Positions 52,850 to 64,000 of a stretch of 64,000 bases of DNA are shown in pieces (within the stretch, counting starts at the first letter, position 1; every line of letters starts with the position of its first letter). The stretch is from Karstenula rhodostoma CBS 690.94 (lineage: Eukaryota > Ascomycota > Dothideomycetes > Pleosporales > Didymosphaeriaceae): positions 813,769-877,768 of the forward strand of contig MU001504.1 in the NCBI GenBank assembly GCA_010093485.1. Reading direction: 5' to 3'. The translations under genes were made by a program, and so were the position numbers. The notes under the pieces were generated by a model. The model searched no databases. It saw only the letters and a list, made by a program, of their open reading frames with translations, and was not told the DNA's origin.

Positions 52850-53650
52850 TTCGGCCGTGGGCCCTAACGGTGTATTACTTAGTATTGAAACCGCTATATG
52901 TCAGAGTTAGAAATAACAGTCTGCTGCGCTAAGAGACCAGTGTGGGCATATATCAGGGGAAAATGCAATTTATCATATGTTCCCCTGCGTCTTGAGCTCT
53001 TCAAGACTGTAGTATACTGTGAGAGTATTAGGATGGATCTGATCGATAACAGTAAGTATATCGGGACAGGTATTTTTGTAATCTTTAATCACAAGCTGCA
53101 GGGTACTGTGTCCGTAGTGCTAAAGAAACAGTTCAAGATCAGCGAGTTCCGTTCCCAGTTGTCCCAGTATAATTTTATACTTGAAGTTTTCAGTCCTATC
53201 ATTTGAGACTGTTGGAATTTCGAAATCGGAGCTATTAGGGATGTCGTTGAACAAGTGTAATTCGCGTAATCTGGGGAATAGTGGCCGTGTGACTGCACTA
53301 ATTTGATCTGTGGGTCATCCGATATGCATGTCATAGCCCGGCCTCAAGTGTAAGGCTTCCACGTTGGTCATCGCACTTGTTAATAATCCGCGAGGGAGAC
53401 AACTGACGAAAGAGTGAAACCGGTTGTCCGGATTAAGCTCCAGTACCGTAGGTTTAATGTTTCAATTGGCCATAGCGTTCAAAAGGATGTCCTGGTCGGG
53501 CCGACTTGAACCCAACACTCAGCGAAGTACCCGCTCTTAGGCGAGGACGTGATATTAAACTTTCTGTATTGTACCTATCTCCAAGACCCCAAGCTACACA
53601 ACCATCGCGTAAGGACTTGTGTGCTCCCGGAAAGGTCTGACCGTTGCCGG
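52850..53650 (-). pseudogene. Relic of a leucine-rich/F-box-like gene with RIP-type stop codons
   Basis: One minus-strand frame reads as a coherent protein for about 800 bp but is broken by many stops. Segments that look like LRR/F-box protein sequence include KPTVLELNPDNRFHSFVSCL, NVEALHLRPGYDMH and PLFPRLRELHLFNDIPNSS. In-frame stops lie at 53519-53521 (TGA), 53462-53464 (TGA), 53315-53317 (TGA), 53120-53122 (TAG), 52973-52975 (TGA) and 52970-52972 (TAA); spacing between them is always a multiple of three. Each is one C-to-T or G-to-A step from Trp, Arg or Gln, the pattern left by repeat-induced point mutation. I see no frameshift in this stretch. Boundaries are approximate, and the parent gene is not identified. 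Confidence 0.6.
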
Positions 53651-54576
53651 TGCGACATCATGTCTGATGATTGGGCATCCCACCAGCCCATATCAGATTC
53701 ACGATCCCACGCTTCAAGGAACCAAGCTTCGGGTCGTGCTAAGACTTGGTTGAAGGACCGGAAATGGGGTGGTTTGCGGATTCCGTAATAACAGCAGGGT
53801 ATTTGGAGCTTTTCGATCCACGGAACTAGTCTTATGGAACTAAATTTTCTGCAGGATCGACACGCTTTCCTTAGAGCATATGTCGAACGTGGTAGTTTCT
53901 AGTAACTGGGCAGGGGCTTTCCAAGATAGATCGTAAAAGCGTTGACATAATCATGCATGTGCTTTTTCATCGGCTTTCACATCCTCCCAATCACGGGGAT
54001 TCCCACAAAAGAGATACTGTACGTCATCAACCACATGGACCAGTATTTTCTCTCTTCTGGCGGGGCTTTGGCTTTTAGTACACGGCATTATTGACCCAGG
54101 TTGTACGAACATCTCATCAGCGCTTCGGATACGTTGTCACCTTCAATCTGGGTGAGGCACTAGAGATTCCGTATTGTGTTGGAGTATAGCTAGAAAGCAC
54201 GAGAACAACCAAAGCCGGAGGTGTGTGAGGTGAAGTGGCTACTTCAGGCATGAGACATGGTACGGTCGTGGGCAGGTACGAGACTTGGCATTGTTTACTT
54301 CTGCGTGACCAAGTCACGTGACCTTATGTTCAACGAGCCTCCCCAAACCTATTCCCTTATATGTAACGATTACATTGAGGATCGCAGATGGCCAATAACA
54401 CCAGCTTCGACTACGTGGTTGCATTTCAGTGGTCTAATTTCGTGCATGCACAAATCCATGCTTCCAAACATACCAGGGTTCGTGTTTCTTCCAGAGAAGT
54501 AGTCCAAGATCAGAAGCCTATATCCTTGTATTGTAGAGATTCACTATGAGGTAGGGTGACTTGATTAAGTAGGGGG

Positions 54577-54740
54577 GACAAAAAGGCGTGTTGTGCTTTG
54601 CCAATGCACGAACAAAGGGGGACTAAAAAGGCGACTAAGGCGCGCCCAGCGTCTGTGCGCAGGCTAACCAAAAAGGGCGTAGCGCAAAGCTAACCGAAAA
54701 GGGACCGGCGAAGGACTAGCCGAAACGGGCTTAGCGCGTG
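54577..54740. repeat. Degenerate tandem repeat, 26-bp period
   Basis: Units with core GCTAACCRAAAAGGG start at 54663, 54689 and 54715, exactly 26 bp apart; each ends in a GCG-containing segment. Two related motifs (ACAAAAAGGCG near 54579, ACTAAAAAGGCG near 54622) lie upstream with irregular spacing. It is GC-rich inside an AT-rich region. Confidence 0.75.
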
Positions 54741-56229
54741 CCCGCCTATATCCTTGTGCAACTCATCAAGAAGAAGCGTGTTGCGGAAATTACTAGACAT
54801 GTTGTGGTGTGAGGATTTGTTTCGCACTGGAGATAGGCATGCGTATGCCGCAGCTCGCGAATTCTTCCCTAACGAGCACTGTTACTTTTTAAGCACTTTC
54901 TAAGCAAGACAACAACATCTGATTCAATGGCTTGTGGCTCGTTCGAGCAGTCATGGAATCATGCCCCTGCGCTAGATCCACATGAACAAACGTCAACAAA
55001 GAAAAGTAGCGGTCCCATTATTCACACCGTTCAGGGTCGCTCAACCTTGGTAGGATGCCAGGGAATACCCACCGGACATCTGCCGCGTCGATAGAGACTC
55101 GATGCACAACAGCCCCCGCATGCACGTTTCCAGCGCACGATCCCAACTCTTTAACACGAAACGTTATTCATACGCATACTCGCAGGCCACCACAGCAGAC
55201 ACAACTACATCCCAAGCATTACTGCTTGGCGTCCCTCATGCAGTCCGATATCAACTTGGTGTCTCCTCAATGCTCATACACCAACAAGTACCGTTGTAAC
55301 TAGTAACTACTAACGAGTCGTTGACGTTTCGCCGGCATCGGAACTGCCCAATGCCGGTCCTCGCCGGTCCCCACCACCCACAAGGTGCCCAGCTCGAACT
55401 ACTCACCACGTGTCCCACCCACACTAACCTAGATGAAACTTGGAGTGACAACTACAATCTGCAAGCTGCGAGCCGCACCTCTTCACCCGCGTCAGATTCC
55501 AGGTACAGTCACAGAAACAGGCACAAGAACAAGCACAGGCGATGCAGGAGTGTTGCGATCTTGTGACACAATTTCCTGCCATGCCATGCGTACCAGGAGT
55601 GTGGATGCGTGCTGATGCAAGGCCGCTAAAATCATTATCCGACATGCCTGTACGGCGTCTTTCCATATCCACGATGCTGACGCAACGCTTCTGTTGGCAG
55701 ACAGACAGCCTGGGGGCCCGGGTGTCGAGATACGACTCCGACCCAACAGCACATTGGCGATCCGCGCGTGGAGCACGCGACCCGGACCTGAGCGAGGATT
55801 TGCACGATGGAGCAAGCAAGTGAGGACCGTACATGGCTTCATAGGGTCCATGAGCCTCACGGTCCGCTACCCGCGATCCAACAACCTGTCAGGCTTCCAA
55901 AAGGATGTCGGTGTGATCGCTCCGTTGGGGGATCAAGCGCGCCCCGTAACAGGAAGTGCTCGAGTCGCGAAGGATATCGGGATGGGATCGCTGATCCCAA
56001 CGCCCACCACCACTGCCTGGACGAACTACCGTGCGACGTGCTCTAGAACACCGCCCGCGACCCTGCAGACGCCTGGTCAAAACGCCACGAGCGTGCTCGG
56101 GCCGTCTTTGAAATTGGAGGGAAGTGCAAGCGAAGGGCGGCGAACCACTGCCTTCCGGGTAGGCGGATGGCTACTCGAATGATGAGGCTCGGAGAGCCAA
56201 TTGTGCGCGAGTAGGGAAGAAGCAAAGAA

Positions 56230-56241
56230 GGGGGGGGGGGG
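56230..56241. repeat. Poly-G run
   Basis: Twelve consecutive G residues, preceded by AAGAA. Prone to length variation and sequencing error. Confidence 0.8.
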
Positions 56242-57687
56242 CACGAACCCAACTCCATGACAGCTTACGAGGCTACACTAGCCTGTCCCTGTAGTCTCGT
56301 CACGCAGTCCCTCCATGCGCCCCCGCATCCTTAGCTGGGTGCGAATGCATGCCTTGCGCCTCAACGCTAGATACCCGTCCCATACCCACCAGATTCACAT
56401 GTCGAGACTCAGCTTAGTGCTGCACCTCGGGACAAGATTTCTGTCTCGATAGTGCCCCGATTGCCGAACAGCCCTGTGAGTTTGTGCCCCTTCCGTTACG
56501 GAACGTGCCATCGCACCCTTCCGCCGATGTGTCTCGTGCCACGCAAATAAGACCTGGCTATTTTGCGGGAGCCAAAAAAGATCTTCGCTGTCCGGTGACG
56601 CCTATTGCAACATCGTCTACATCGCCAACTATACCATTTCTGATATGTACTGCGTACACACCACGCACCATCGTCATCATTGGGCCGAATTAACGCGCGA
56701 ACGCACATCCCTGGTCATTTCCCACGCCAATGTTGGCACGTTCCACCGATGGGGCTTTAGCAGGAGTCGGGTTAACTTGATGCCCGTTTGTGATGTTGTG
56801 GCTTGTTGGGTGAAAACCCGTGTTCAGTGCACACCCCTCGTGTCCTTCCACGTATCGCGTACAGGAAGGTGGAAATATTAGCTCTGCAGATGATAATGCA
56901 TATCCGCTGCACTAAATTTGCCTAAAATGTGAACGGCCATTGGGTGACGCATTTTGCGGAGGCCGCCGTGTGCACTTGTTCTTGTTCGGAATAGGCATGT
57001 TGATTTTCGTGCGAACGTCGACGCCGTTTGGCCTGCGCCCGTCATAGGGAGGAAGATAAGAGCGTACATGCTGGCTAGGTTGTGGACGCTGCCAAACAGC
57101 GTTATGTAGATAGACAAGGCTAATAGATGAAAGTGGAAGGTCCAGATAGGATGACGGACAAGGCCGCTTTCCAACGGACTATTATTGGCGCTTGGCTGTG
57201 TTCGAGGCCCTGGTGACCTCTTACAACACCAGAGCCGTCTGCAGAGTAGGTAATAGTATACAACATGGTTCGCCAACCAAACTAGTGGGCAGAACCGGAA
57301 CGCTTTTCCTTCGGCAAGAGTCCGCCCTGGGTATATACCAATAAAGGAAAGTATTATCTAAGCGATTTATTCATGTAGCGTGCGTGATGAAGCGGCTGGA
57401 GGCGAAGACAAGAGTCTGCTGATCCGGACGGATGGCCTCAACCTGACCGGTCAGATCTTGTATGGCCCTGCACTCAATCTTGTCATAGGTTTTCTTTGGC
57501 CTCCGTGCTTGTTTGGTCCAAGACTGGTTGAAGGAGGATATACTTGGCTCGGCATTTTCAGGGAGAAACAGACTGCGTCGACGCACTTGTCTATATCTCT
57601 TGGTTGTGGCCGGGTTCGCGTGGAAACATGTCATGATAACATGTTGGAACGGCTGATAGGCGACTGGGTCTCCTGCCAGAGCGAGCA

Positions 57688-60600
57688 TCATCGCGCTCTC
57701 TTGTACATGGATTGGTCGATCATCGGAGCTTGTCCATGATCCCATCGACGCTTTAAGCCATCCTGGAACGAGCTTGCCACTGCCTCCTGCCACATTGTCG
57801 GCGTAACATACGTCGCGGTAGGGGTAGCGAAAGTCGTTGGAACTGGTCCTTGGGATTGGGCGCTTGAATGGCCGCTCGCTTGTGGAGATACATGAGGTAT
57901 CTGGTAGTTTGATGGAGTGCCATCCTGCGGAGATCGTAATTCGTAATTGTTGCCTGTGCCTGTGGGGGGCGGTCTTAGCGGTGGGGAAGATTGAGTCGCC
58001 GAGCTTGGAGGCGTACCGAAAGCGACATTCCATTGACTGGGCATATTAGCTTTGGTCTATGAGAAGGAGTAGAAAGACCTACTCAAAGATACGTTGTGGG
58101 TTCCATGGAACGGTCTCTTGCATTTGCATTCCCGTGGTTGGTTGAGGAGCACGTTGTCCGGACGCCATCATAACCAGGGACTGAGCTACGGGAGAGTCAG
58201 CCGTGGTGTCGTGATCGGACGCCGAGATTGGTGGAGAGATGGGGTGTGCATGGTAGTTAACCTGACCTGGTTGATCCAATGGTGACTGCTGGCTTGGAAG
58301 ACGAGACCGGAAAGAGCTCGGATTGCCCGGAGGACTCGATTGCGTATGCACTTGAGGGCTTCCAAATGGAAAGGTCGGCTTAAGCTCAAAAGGCTTTGTC
58401 ACATCGGCGGAAAATGCCTGGCGAAGATTGTTCACTTGCTGCTGCATTTCAGGCATAGGCCAAGCCGGAGCGCACTCTTCCAATATACGCATATGGCGAA
58501 CGAAGAATTCGCGTGCGTCATTGTTCAGATCCGGGTCGGGACAGGTGATGGCGACCTACAACAATTAGGACCATAACCAACATGCAGCAAATGGTACTCA
58601 CCAAGTGCAACATTGTACAAGTAAGGATAGCGTAGACCGTGAAGCTGATGCCCCTGATCATGCACAAAAGGCCGGGTAGACCGTAAGTTTTCAAGACAGC
58701 CTCTTGAAGTTTGCACAGGTTTTTCGCCGATGAATAACAAGCCAGCATATGCTGCTTCCACAGCCCGTCGTACGGATCTGATATAGCGTGCAGCTGGGGT
58801 CGCAAGTGCATTATGATACCCAGATAGTGATAGGAATGCATGTTGGCAATGAAATGAGAAGGAATCCAAGGAGCAGAGCCGTCAGGCGGATAAGAAATCT
58901 GCATGTCATCAGGCAGTTCTCTCAACCATATGGGAAAATCTGCATTGTGGCCCACAAAAACGGGATCCAGGGCCCAGTCCGGTGTTTTCTTCTTCAGTTT
59001 TCCATGCATTACAGTTGTGAAATGCACATTCTTCAAGGCCCGGACGTACTGTGTAAACTGACGAGAAACCTGAAGCTCGTAAGGATCCAAGCTAGGTATG
59101 GGTCGCGGCATGTCGAAATCGATGGAGTCAAGCTCGACCTGGAAGTTGGTCCGTCCTGGTGCGCGTCAGCAACGGTCTCGGTCGGAGGTTGCTGTACTCA
59201 CCCTGAGGGCCTCCAACCATCACCTCCAATATGAACAGCATGTGCCATACGTGAGTCTTCGTGATGCAATCGTGGATATTGGGCCCGCATGACTTTCCAA
59301 TCTGGTGATTCTCGTAATGTTCATCAAGTTCCAGACCCTTCCCCATAGCAACGAGGTTGACCACCGTCATCCATGAGCGCCAGAAGTAGCCTCTTTTAGG
59401 AGAAGCTTCACGAGCCTTCAATAGGAGAAGCATAGCTTGCATCGTGCTTAGCCTTGGAACGTCTTTGAAGCTTTCCTCGTGTTCTATCGAGTATCAGTGG
59501 GTTGCACTCGCGCTGGAAACGATGTACTGACTGGCTGCAAGCGCCAACCATCTGTGGCCTTCGGTGTCTTCCCCTAGCATTAGTGACGCACAGGCAAAGA
59601 TGGCTTCCAGCATAAGAGGCGATAGTGACTCGCGTGCTCCCTGCCACTGCTGATAAAACGAGGTCTTGTTGACCACGGGAAAATACGGGTGGACGTTGTC
59701 GAAGTAATAGTCAAAGTAATGCAATGCTTGTTCTTCGGAAGGCATCATTTCGGGTGGTATCCGCACAGTGTTGTCCAATGTTGTCAGAGGTGGCAGTTGG
59801 ACCTCATAGTCTTCCAATGCAGGTGTCTCGGCGAGATTCTTTCTTTGACTGGTGATCCAAGGGGCTATTTTTGTCAGCACTCGAAGTCGCAGAGAGCAGA
59901 AATAGCTCACCAACTGCTGTGTGGTCAATCTTCAACTCGCCCAGGGCGTCCGCTAAACTGGAACCAGGATCTTGCTTCCACTGGCCTTCGGATTCGGGGG
60001 GAGTCATGGTCATTGTTGGAGCGGGCGGTGGTGCTTCCGAGTACATTTGCGGGGCATAGTCCAAATTCTGCTGCACAACCTGTTGCTGCGGCATAGATGC
60101 ATATGGTATATGATCATGAGGCTGCTGTTCGCCGTACGGCGCGTTCTGGTACATGCGCATTCCGTCCTGATAAGCTGCAGTGACCGAGGTCGCCATGGCG
60201 CTGGTCATGTGAGATCCAGGCATCACGGGCGGGCGCTGGAAGTCGTGCTGCGGGTTAGGCGCAGTAGCGTATTCTAGCGGCTTTTCTTCGAGTTCGTAGG
60301 TCTGGGTGTCTGCGTTGTAGTCTTTGTCATAGCTGACGGTTGGAGGTACACAGTTTAGCTTCAGACGGATGCAGGCAGCACAGGGCCATGCATTCGTCGT
60401 CGCGGCATCGCACTTGATCTTGCGCCTCCGGCACCCTTCACAAGCTCTCATGACTGCGTCTGTTAGCGATGGTGGTCTTGGCTCGCGGAGAGCCGCGAGG
60501 CTGTTGCGCCGCACCTTTGAGACGCTTGTGCCTATTATGCTCGTCGACAAAGACGTAATCTGCAGACGGTCCGTCAGCCATATTCCGGAAGCATCGGAGA

Positions 60601-60749
60601 TTCAGCGCATCAGACTCACTGCGCTGGTTCTCGCGCGGTGCCAGAGTTGGTGGCGCAAAGGTGAAGCTCTGCATCTGGGCTGTCTGGGGCAGTAAGGGCC
60701 GTCCGCCGGTTTCTCCGGGCATGTTGGAGGTGTGAATGTGAGCGGTCAC
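57688..60749 (-). CDS. Zn2Cys6 fungal transcription factor with fungal_trans domain
   Basis: Eight exons: 60620-60749, 60515-60559, 59911-60453, 59532-59864, 59202-59483, 58602-59155, 58083-58555 and 57688-58036, with seven introns of 46-61 bp, all in phase; 902 residues. The binuclear cluster (residues 63-93) follows C-x2-C-x6-C-x9-C-x2-C-x6-C (CEGCRRRKIKCDAATTNAWP then CAACIRLKLNC). It is preceded by a basic NYVFVDEHNRHKRLKVMRA segment made by a 45-bp exon. The middle homology region (about residues 270-560) contains YFDYYFDNVHPYFPVVNKTS, PLMLEAIFACASLMLG, KARGYF-type sequence (SPKRGYFWRSWMTVVNL) and FPIWLRELPDDMQI. Gln/Pro/Ser-rich ends are probable activation regions. Target genes cannot be read from sequence. 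The second ATG at 60722 is an alternative start. Confidence 0.92.
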
Positions 60750-63624
60750 TGCTGGCTCGCCCGGTGTGGGTGGTGTTGAAACGGCAGCGGGGTCGGTCGT
60801 CGGTCACGCCTGGCCGGACTGGATCGCAACCAATCAAAAGCGCGCTTCGAACGGCGCTCTGGCCGGTAGCACGTCAGGATCGGGTCCAGAAAGCTGGAGG
60901 AAGACGGCGCGAGGGCGTGGAGGTTGGTAATGAGGTACGGTTCTTCTGCGGGCCAGAAATCTCCGCAACGCCGGGTGATGTTTAGGTTATACGGTACAGT
61001 ACATCAGGACGCATAGAGGCTAGTGGAGACGGCGTATGGCAGGCCGGGGGGTTTCAAGACGCAGGCTCGCCGTGTGGCTCCCGCGCGCAGATGGTGGCGC
61101 GAGCAGGGCCGTCTTTTCTTGGGCCTGCTACCTTGCGGCGCGAAGGGGAAAGGGTGAAGGTATGCGGGCCGTGTGCCAAAATCCTGCCGCGAGGCCTTGG
61201 ACGCACTCGTCGAATCCGGCAGCGCGCGCTTTCACGCAGGCGCCCCCAAGTCGGCAAGGCACGCAGCGAGTTGCAGCGGGCGGCAGTCCCCGTTGTACTG
61301 CGGGGGGGGTGACGAGACCGGATGGCAGGGGTGCGCTCGAGGGCTTGATGTCGATAAAGTGTGCGCAACCTCGCATTGGGATTGGGGTTGGGGTTAGGGG
61401 GGAGGGCTGCCGCTGTGGTCCGATGGTGCTCAGGTCGCGCGAGCAGCTCCTGCAGCGCATAGCATAGATCCAGCAGCGTCGTGTAATAGGTACCAGCCGT
61501 CAGTGCGCGATAGGCGTCGTCGGAACTTCGGAGCCAAACCAAGAGCACCGCGCTTGCTAGCACAGTAGCCCTGGGACACTCGCGACATCAAGCGGCGGCT
61601 GTCTGCCACGGCTAGCTACTGTGGTCCATAGACGTCCCACCAGCCCTTGATCACGTCCTGCCGTTGTCGCCAGTCGACTTGCAACTTCCCCTGCATTGAC
61701 CGCGTGTGCCCATGGAGCCATCTGCACGACTCTTCAATGGCAACAAGGCCCGTCGTGGTGCTGCTGACCTGGGCCAGCAGGAGATTGTCAGCCCAGCCAC
61801 CGTGACGTCTGTTTAATGCGAACCCCTGGTATATCCGCTGGAGTCGCCTCGTAAAACACTGGCGGGAAAGGGAAAGGGGAGGACCAATTGTCTCCGTCAA
61901 ACATCTCATACATGGTCCCTCAATAATCCACTCTCCCGCTCATTCGACAGCCACGCACGTAAGTAGACTTAACCTTTGTACATGGCGGATTAGACTTTCT
62001 TAACGGCATCGTCTCCGAGAGCGCGGATTCGATATCCACCTCGATCAGGAGAGAGTAGTTTGCACCTGTTTTCGCCAGGTTTGCCTGGAGACGATCCGTA
62101 CTCGCGCCAGTGAATCATGCACCCTTGCCGCGTGAGATGCCTCGGCCTCACAAAACGGGGGAATCCGACGCTAGGCTTTGGCTTTGGCTTCAGACTTCAG
62201 AGCATGGAGCAACGCCATCTTCCGCCGCCTGCGTTCACCATGGGATTCTGCACCAGCTGTGGGCGCAGGACGCTCGTAAAATTGCAGATTGGCCCAGCGC
62301 ATGAAGGGCACACGCGATTGATTTGTTTGGGCAGCACAGCATATGCAACTCCATGGCTCCGGGACTAGTTTGGGAGACCGTGCCACGAAACAGCTCTAGG
62401 GAATGTCATGCTCTACATAAAGGAGGATGTCATTGTGCCAAGTCGGCAGGAATGGAAGAGGCAGAGTGGGTAGATTGTGTGTCAATAGTCGCAGCGACAT
62501 GGATTGAGCAGTGAGCAGCGTCGAGTACCTACGACAAGCCCGAAGTCGATCCGGCTCAGGAGCCATTCGACACACGACTTGGACGCCAGCAGCAGTTTCC
62601 TATGTGACGGTGTCGAGACTCTTCGTGTGTAATAGTGGAGTAGTGGAGGGTGTGTATAATAATAACAGTACATGCACCCGAAGTGATCGGATGTTCTGCG
62701 GAAGAAAGACGTCGCACACAGTGCCGGGAGAGCGGATGTGTGGCCAACCACGTCACTGGCCACAGGCCCAATTCCCCGGTTCGATATGTTCCAGGTTGCA
62801 AGGGTCTCGGTGACGCCGCTTGGTGCCTGACAGGGGCGGGCTGTGGGAGAGGATCAGCACGGTGATCCCACGCTGCGACGTGCCGTTGACGTTTTCCGTG
62901 CAAGTTCCACGACGGCGCCGTGGAAGCTGTCGCTCGTTTCTTGAAATGCCCGGAAAGCATATTTGGTGGATCCAGCAGGCTAGGGGAGGCATGGGCCACG
63001 TGATTCAACTGCCGCTGTTGCAGCTTCCCACGCTCTGCAGCAGCTAGCAAAGCAGGGGCTCGCACCTCGCAACGGCCTGTCAGATCCCGCGTCAGCCGCT
63101 GCATCGACCCGCGCAGCAGACTTGCCTGATCAGTCGGAAGCATCTTCTTCATCTTGGTCCTCGAGGCCGGTAGTCGCCGACCTGGCCAGTGGCAGCACAG
63201 GGGAACCGTCGCTCGCCCCGCAAGCATGCACCTGGTCCTTGTCAGTCGACATCTGTCCGCCGAACCCCGCAAAAAGCGCCCCCGGCTGCCGTCTAGTGCA
63301 ATTCACTGCTTGCCACGTACCGGTATGTCGTAACGAAATGTGCTGGCGGGTGCCGGCGGCCACTTCGAATCCTCTGCTGCTCGGTAAGCGGGCGTTGTCC
63401 CCAGCCCCAGCCCCCAGCACTAGCCATGTAGACTAACCGTGGGCCGTGTTGGTGCTGGTGGGGCCGATAGAGAGGGGCGCTCGCTGGCTGTTGCTTGGCG
63501 CGCAGATTTGCGAGGCCACGCCACCGCGGGCGGATAGACCCAACACCAAGCGTGCAGCCCACCGCAAGGTTCCCTTCCCGCAACCGTACCTGGTCACTGG
63601 ACTGCGTAGACGTGCCGCGACACC
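60750..63624. other. Divergent intergenic region, 2.9 kb
   Basis: Between the divergent Zn2Cys6 and CIA2-like genes. GC-rich in its first 800 bp, with a G-run block at 61378-61406. Frames of 140-238 codons on both strands overlap each other and lack motifs, so I list none as genes. It probably carries long promoters and leaders. Confidence 0.5.
61378..61406 (+). other. G-tract cluster, possible G-quadruplex / telomere-like stretch
   Basis: Five runs of three to six G separated by ATT, TT, TTA and A (GGGATTGGGGTTGGGGTTA followed by GGGGGGAGGG). Short spacers meet the usual quadruplex pattern, and the TTGGGG/TTAGGG units look like one short interstitial telomere-type array. Confidence 0.7.
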
Positions 63625-64000
63625 ATGGACGTCGACAAGCAGAACGCGAACCCCACCATCCTCAGCCTGTCGGATCTGCCCTCCCGCCGCAGAGGATCCA
63701 ACCTCAACCGGCGGAACGACGGCAGCACAGGGCTGTTTGATGGCCTGATACCCCAGTACAGCCATCTCAACGACCCCTTTGAGCAGTCGCTGTCGTCCAG
63801 CGACTCTGACGATGACTCGGTCGAGGACATTGACGAGCAAGAGGTCTTCGGTGCGTTTCAAGGCCCTGGCACGAGTCATCGTTCAACCTTCAACGCGCAT
63901 TCGCTGACCGTGTCGCCATGCAGACCTAATCTCGTCCATCTCTGACCCTGAGCATCCCCTTTCACTTGGTTCCCTCGCCGTCGTGAACCTGCCTGATATC
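63625..64000 (+). CDS. MIP18/CIA2-family Fe-S assembly factor, partial (3' end outside window)
   Basis: CIA2 belongs to the cytosolic iron-sulfur targeting complex that hands clusters to DNA polymerases, helicases and other apoproteins. Exon 1 is 63625-63850; a 73-bp intron (GTGCGT, CTGACCG, CAG) is followed by exon 2 from 63924 to the window end, exactly at a codon boundary. About 101 residues are visible. The N-terminal 75 residues are Ser/Asp-rich (DSDDDSVEDIDEQEVF), then the MIP18 (DUF59-like) domain begins: DLISSISDPEHPLSLGSLAV and VNLPDI. This matches the family start of the domain; the conserved Cys would lie beyond the window. An upstream GC-rich leader belongs to the same gene. Confidence 0.9.

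Larger units (their letters stand above)
53651..57687. other. Gene-poor region, right part
   Basis: About 4 kb without a gene I can support. It is AT-rich to about 54560, then holds the 26-bp repeat block, then becomes GC-balanced. Frames of 122-162 codons overlap on both strands at 55420-56180, but their composition is unremarkable and they have no recognisable motif. A run of 12 G lies near 56230. The last kilobase includes the 3' end of the Zn2Cys6 gene transcript. Confidence 0.45.

Noticed and set aside
53475..53540. tRNA-like stretch on the minus strand (GGGTTCAAGTC with partly pairing ends)
   Set aside because: The T-stem does not pair, the length between the would-be acceptor strands is about 60 nt, and the stretch lies in frame within the gene relic.
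55420..56182. Overlapping frames of 122-162 codons on both strands
   Set aside because: No recognisable motif, no consistent splice structure and overlapping frames on opposite strands; most likely chance.
61054..61563. 169-codon minus-strand frame with a short hydrophobic start
   Set aside because: The rest is Arg/Pro-rich low-complexity sequence that reflects local GC content, and the NPNPNPN part is simply the G-tract read on the other strand.
1..64000. CRISPR arrays, prokaryotic operons, prophage or secondary-metabolite cluster
   Set aside because: Spliceosomal introns and core eukaryotic genes throughout; no spaced direct repeats, no polyketide or peptide synthetase genes, no integrase or transposase seen.

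Overview
This window is nuclear DNA of a filamentous ascomycete (Pezizomycotina; the gene set and style fit Dothideomycetes, but I cannot place it to genus from sequence alone). The evidence is a dense array of single-copy eukaryotic housekeeping genes on both strands, mostly interrupted by introns of about 46-60 bp with GTRNGT-like donors, CTNAC or CTRAY-like branch points and YAG acceptors. Exon coordinates quoted below were worked out by hand from frame continuity and splice signals.

Layout. 1-4.5 kb: NOP14 (partial, minus), a small membrane-anchored protein of unknown function (plus), and NAD(P)HX dehydratase (plus). 4.6-5.7 kb: a metallo-beta-lactamase/lactonase-like enzyme (minus). 6.7-14.2 kb: a 505-residue protein of unknown function, a 605-residue atypical zinc-finger protein, and a CAP-Gly microtubule plus-end protein (minus). 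15.6-25.7 kb: an APH-type phosphotransferase, SmG (minus), an NTR2-like spliceosome factor, CMC2-like (minus), prefoldin subunit 2 and the CCAAT-binding subunit HapC. 25.1-33 kb: palmitoyltransferase Pfa4 (minus), mannosyltransferase Alg12, Tma22/DENR (minus) and a shortened Mex67-like protein. 33-40 kb: type IV dipeptidyl aminopeptidase (minus), RPB7 (minus) and an Mpo1-family membrane protein. 40.3-50.6 kb: ATP synthase alpha, a fumarate reductase with a C-terminal cytochrome b5 domain, a Cdc1/Ted1-type metallophosphoesterase and an ANCHR-like zinc-binding protein. 50.6-57.7 kb is gene-poor, more AT-rich, and holds at least one gene relic riddled with in-frame stops of the RIP type plus a degenerate 26-bp repeat. 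57.7-60.7 kb: a large Zn2Cys6 transcription factor (minus). 60.8-63.6 kb is non-coding as far as I can see. The window ends inside a CIA2/MIP18-family Fe-S assembly gene.

The genes do not form a cluster or pathway; they are a random slice of core biology (rRNA processing, splicing, transcription, mRNA export, ER glycosylation and GPI remodelling, mitochondrial respiration). Several neighbours are divergent pairs with very short shared promoters, the tightest being PFA4/ALG12 (75 bp between start codons). I see no CRISPR array, no intact transposon, no secondary-metabolite cluster and no credible tRNA or rRNA gene. The observations most worth a second look are the Mex67-like protein that lacks the NTF2-like domain, the possible alternative N-terminus of HapC, the RIP-type relic, the 562-bp intron in ATP synthase alpha, and the two uncharacterised proteins at 2.3 kb and 6.7 kb.
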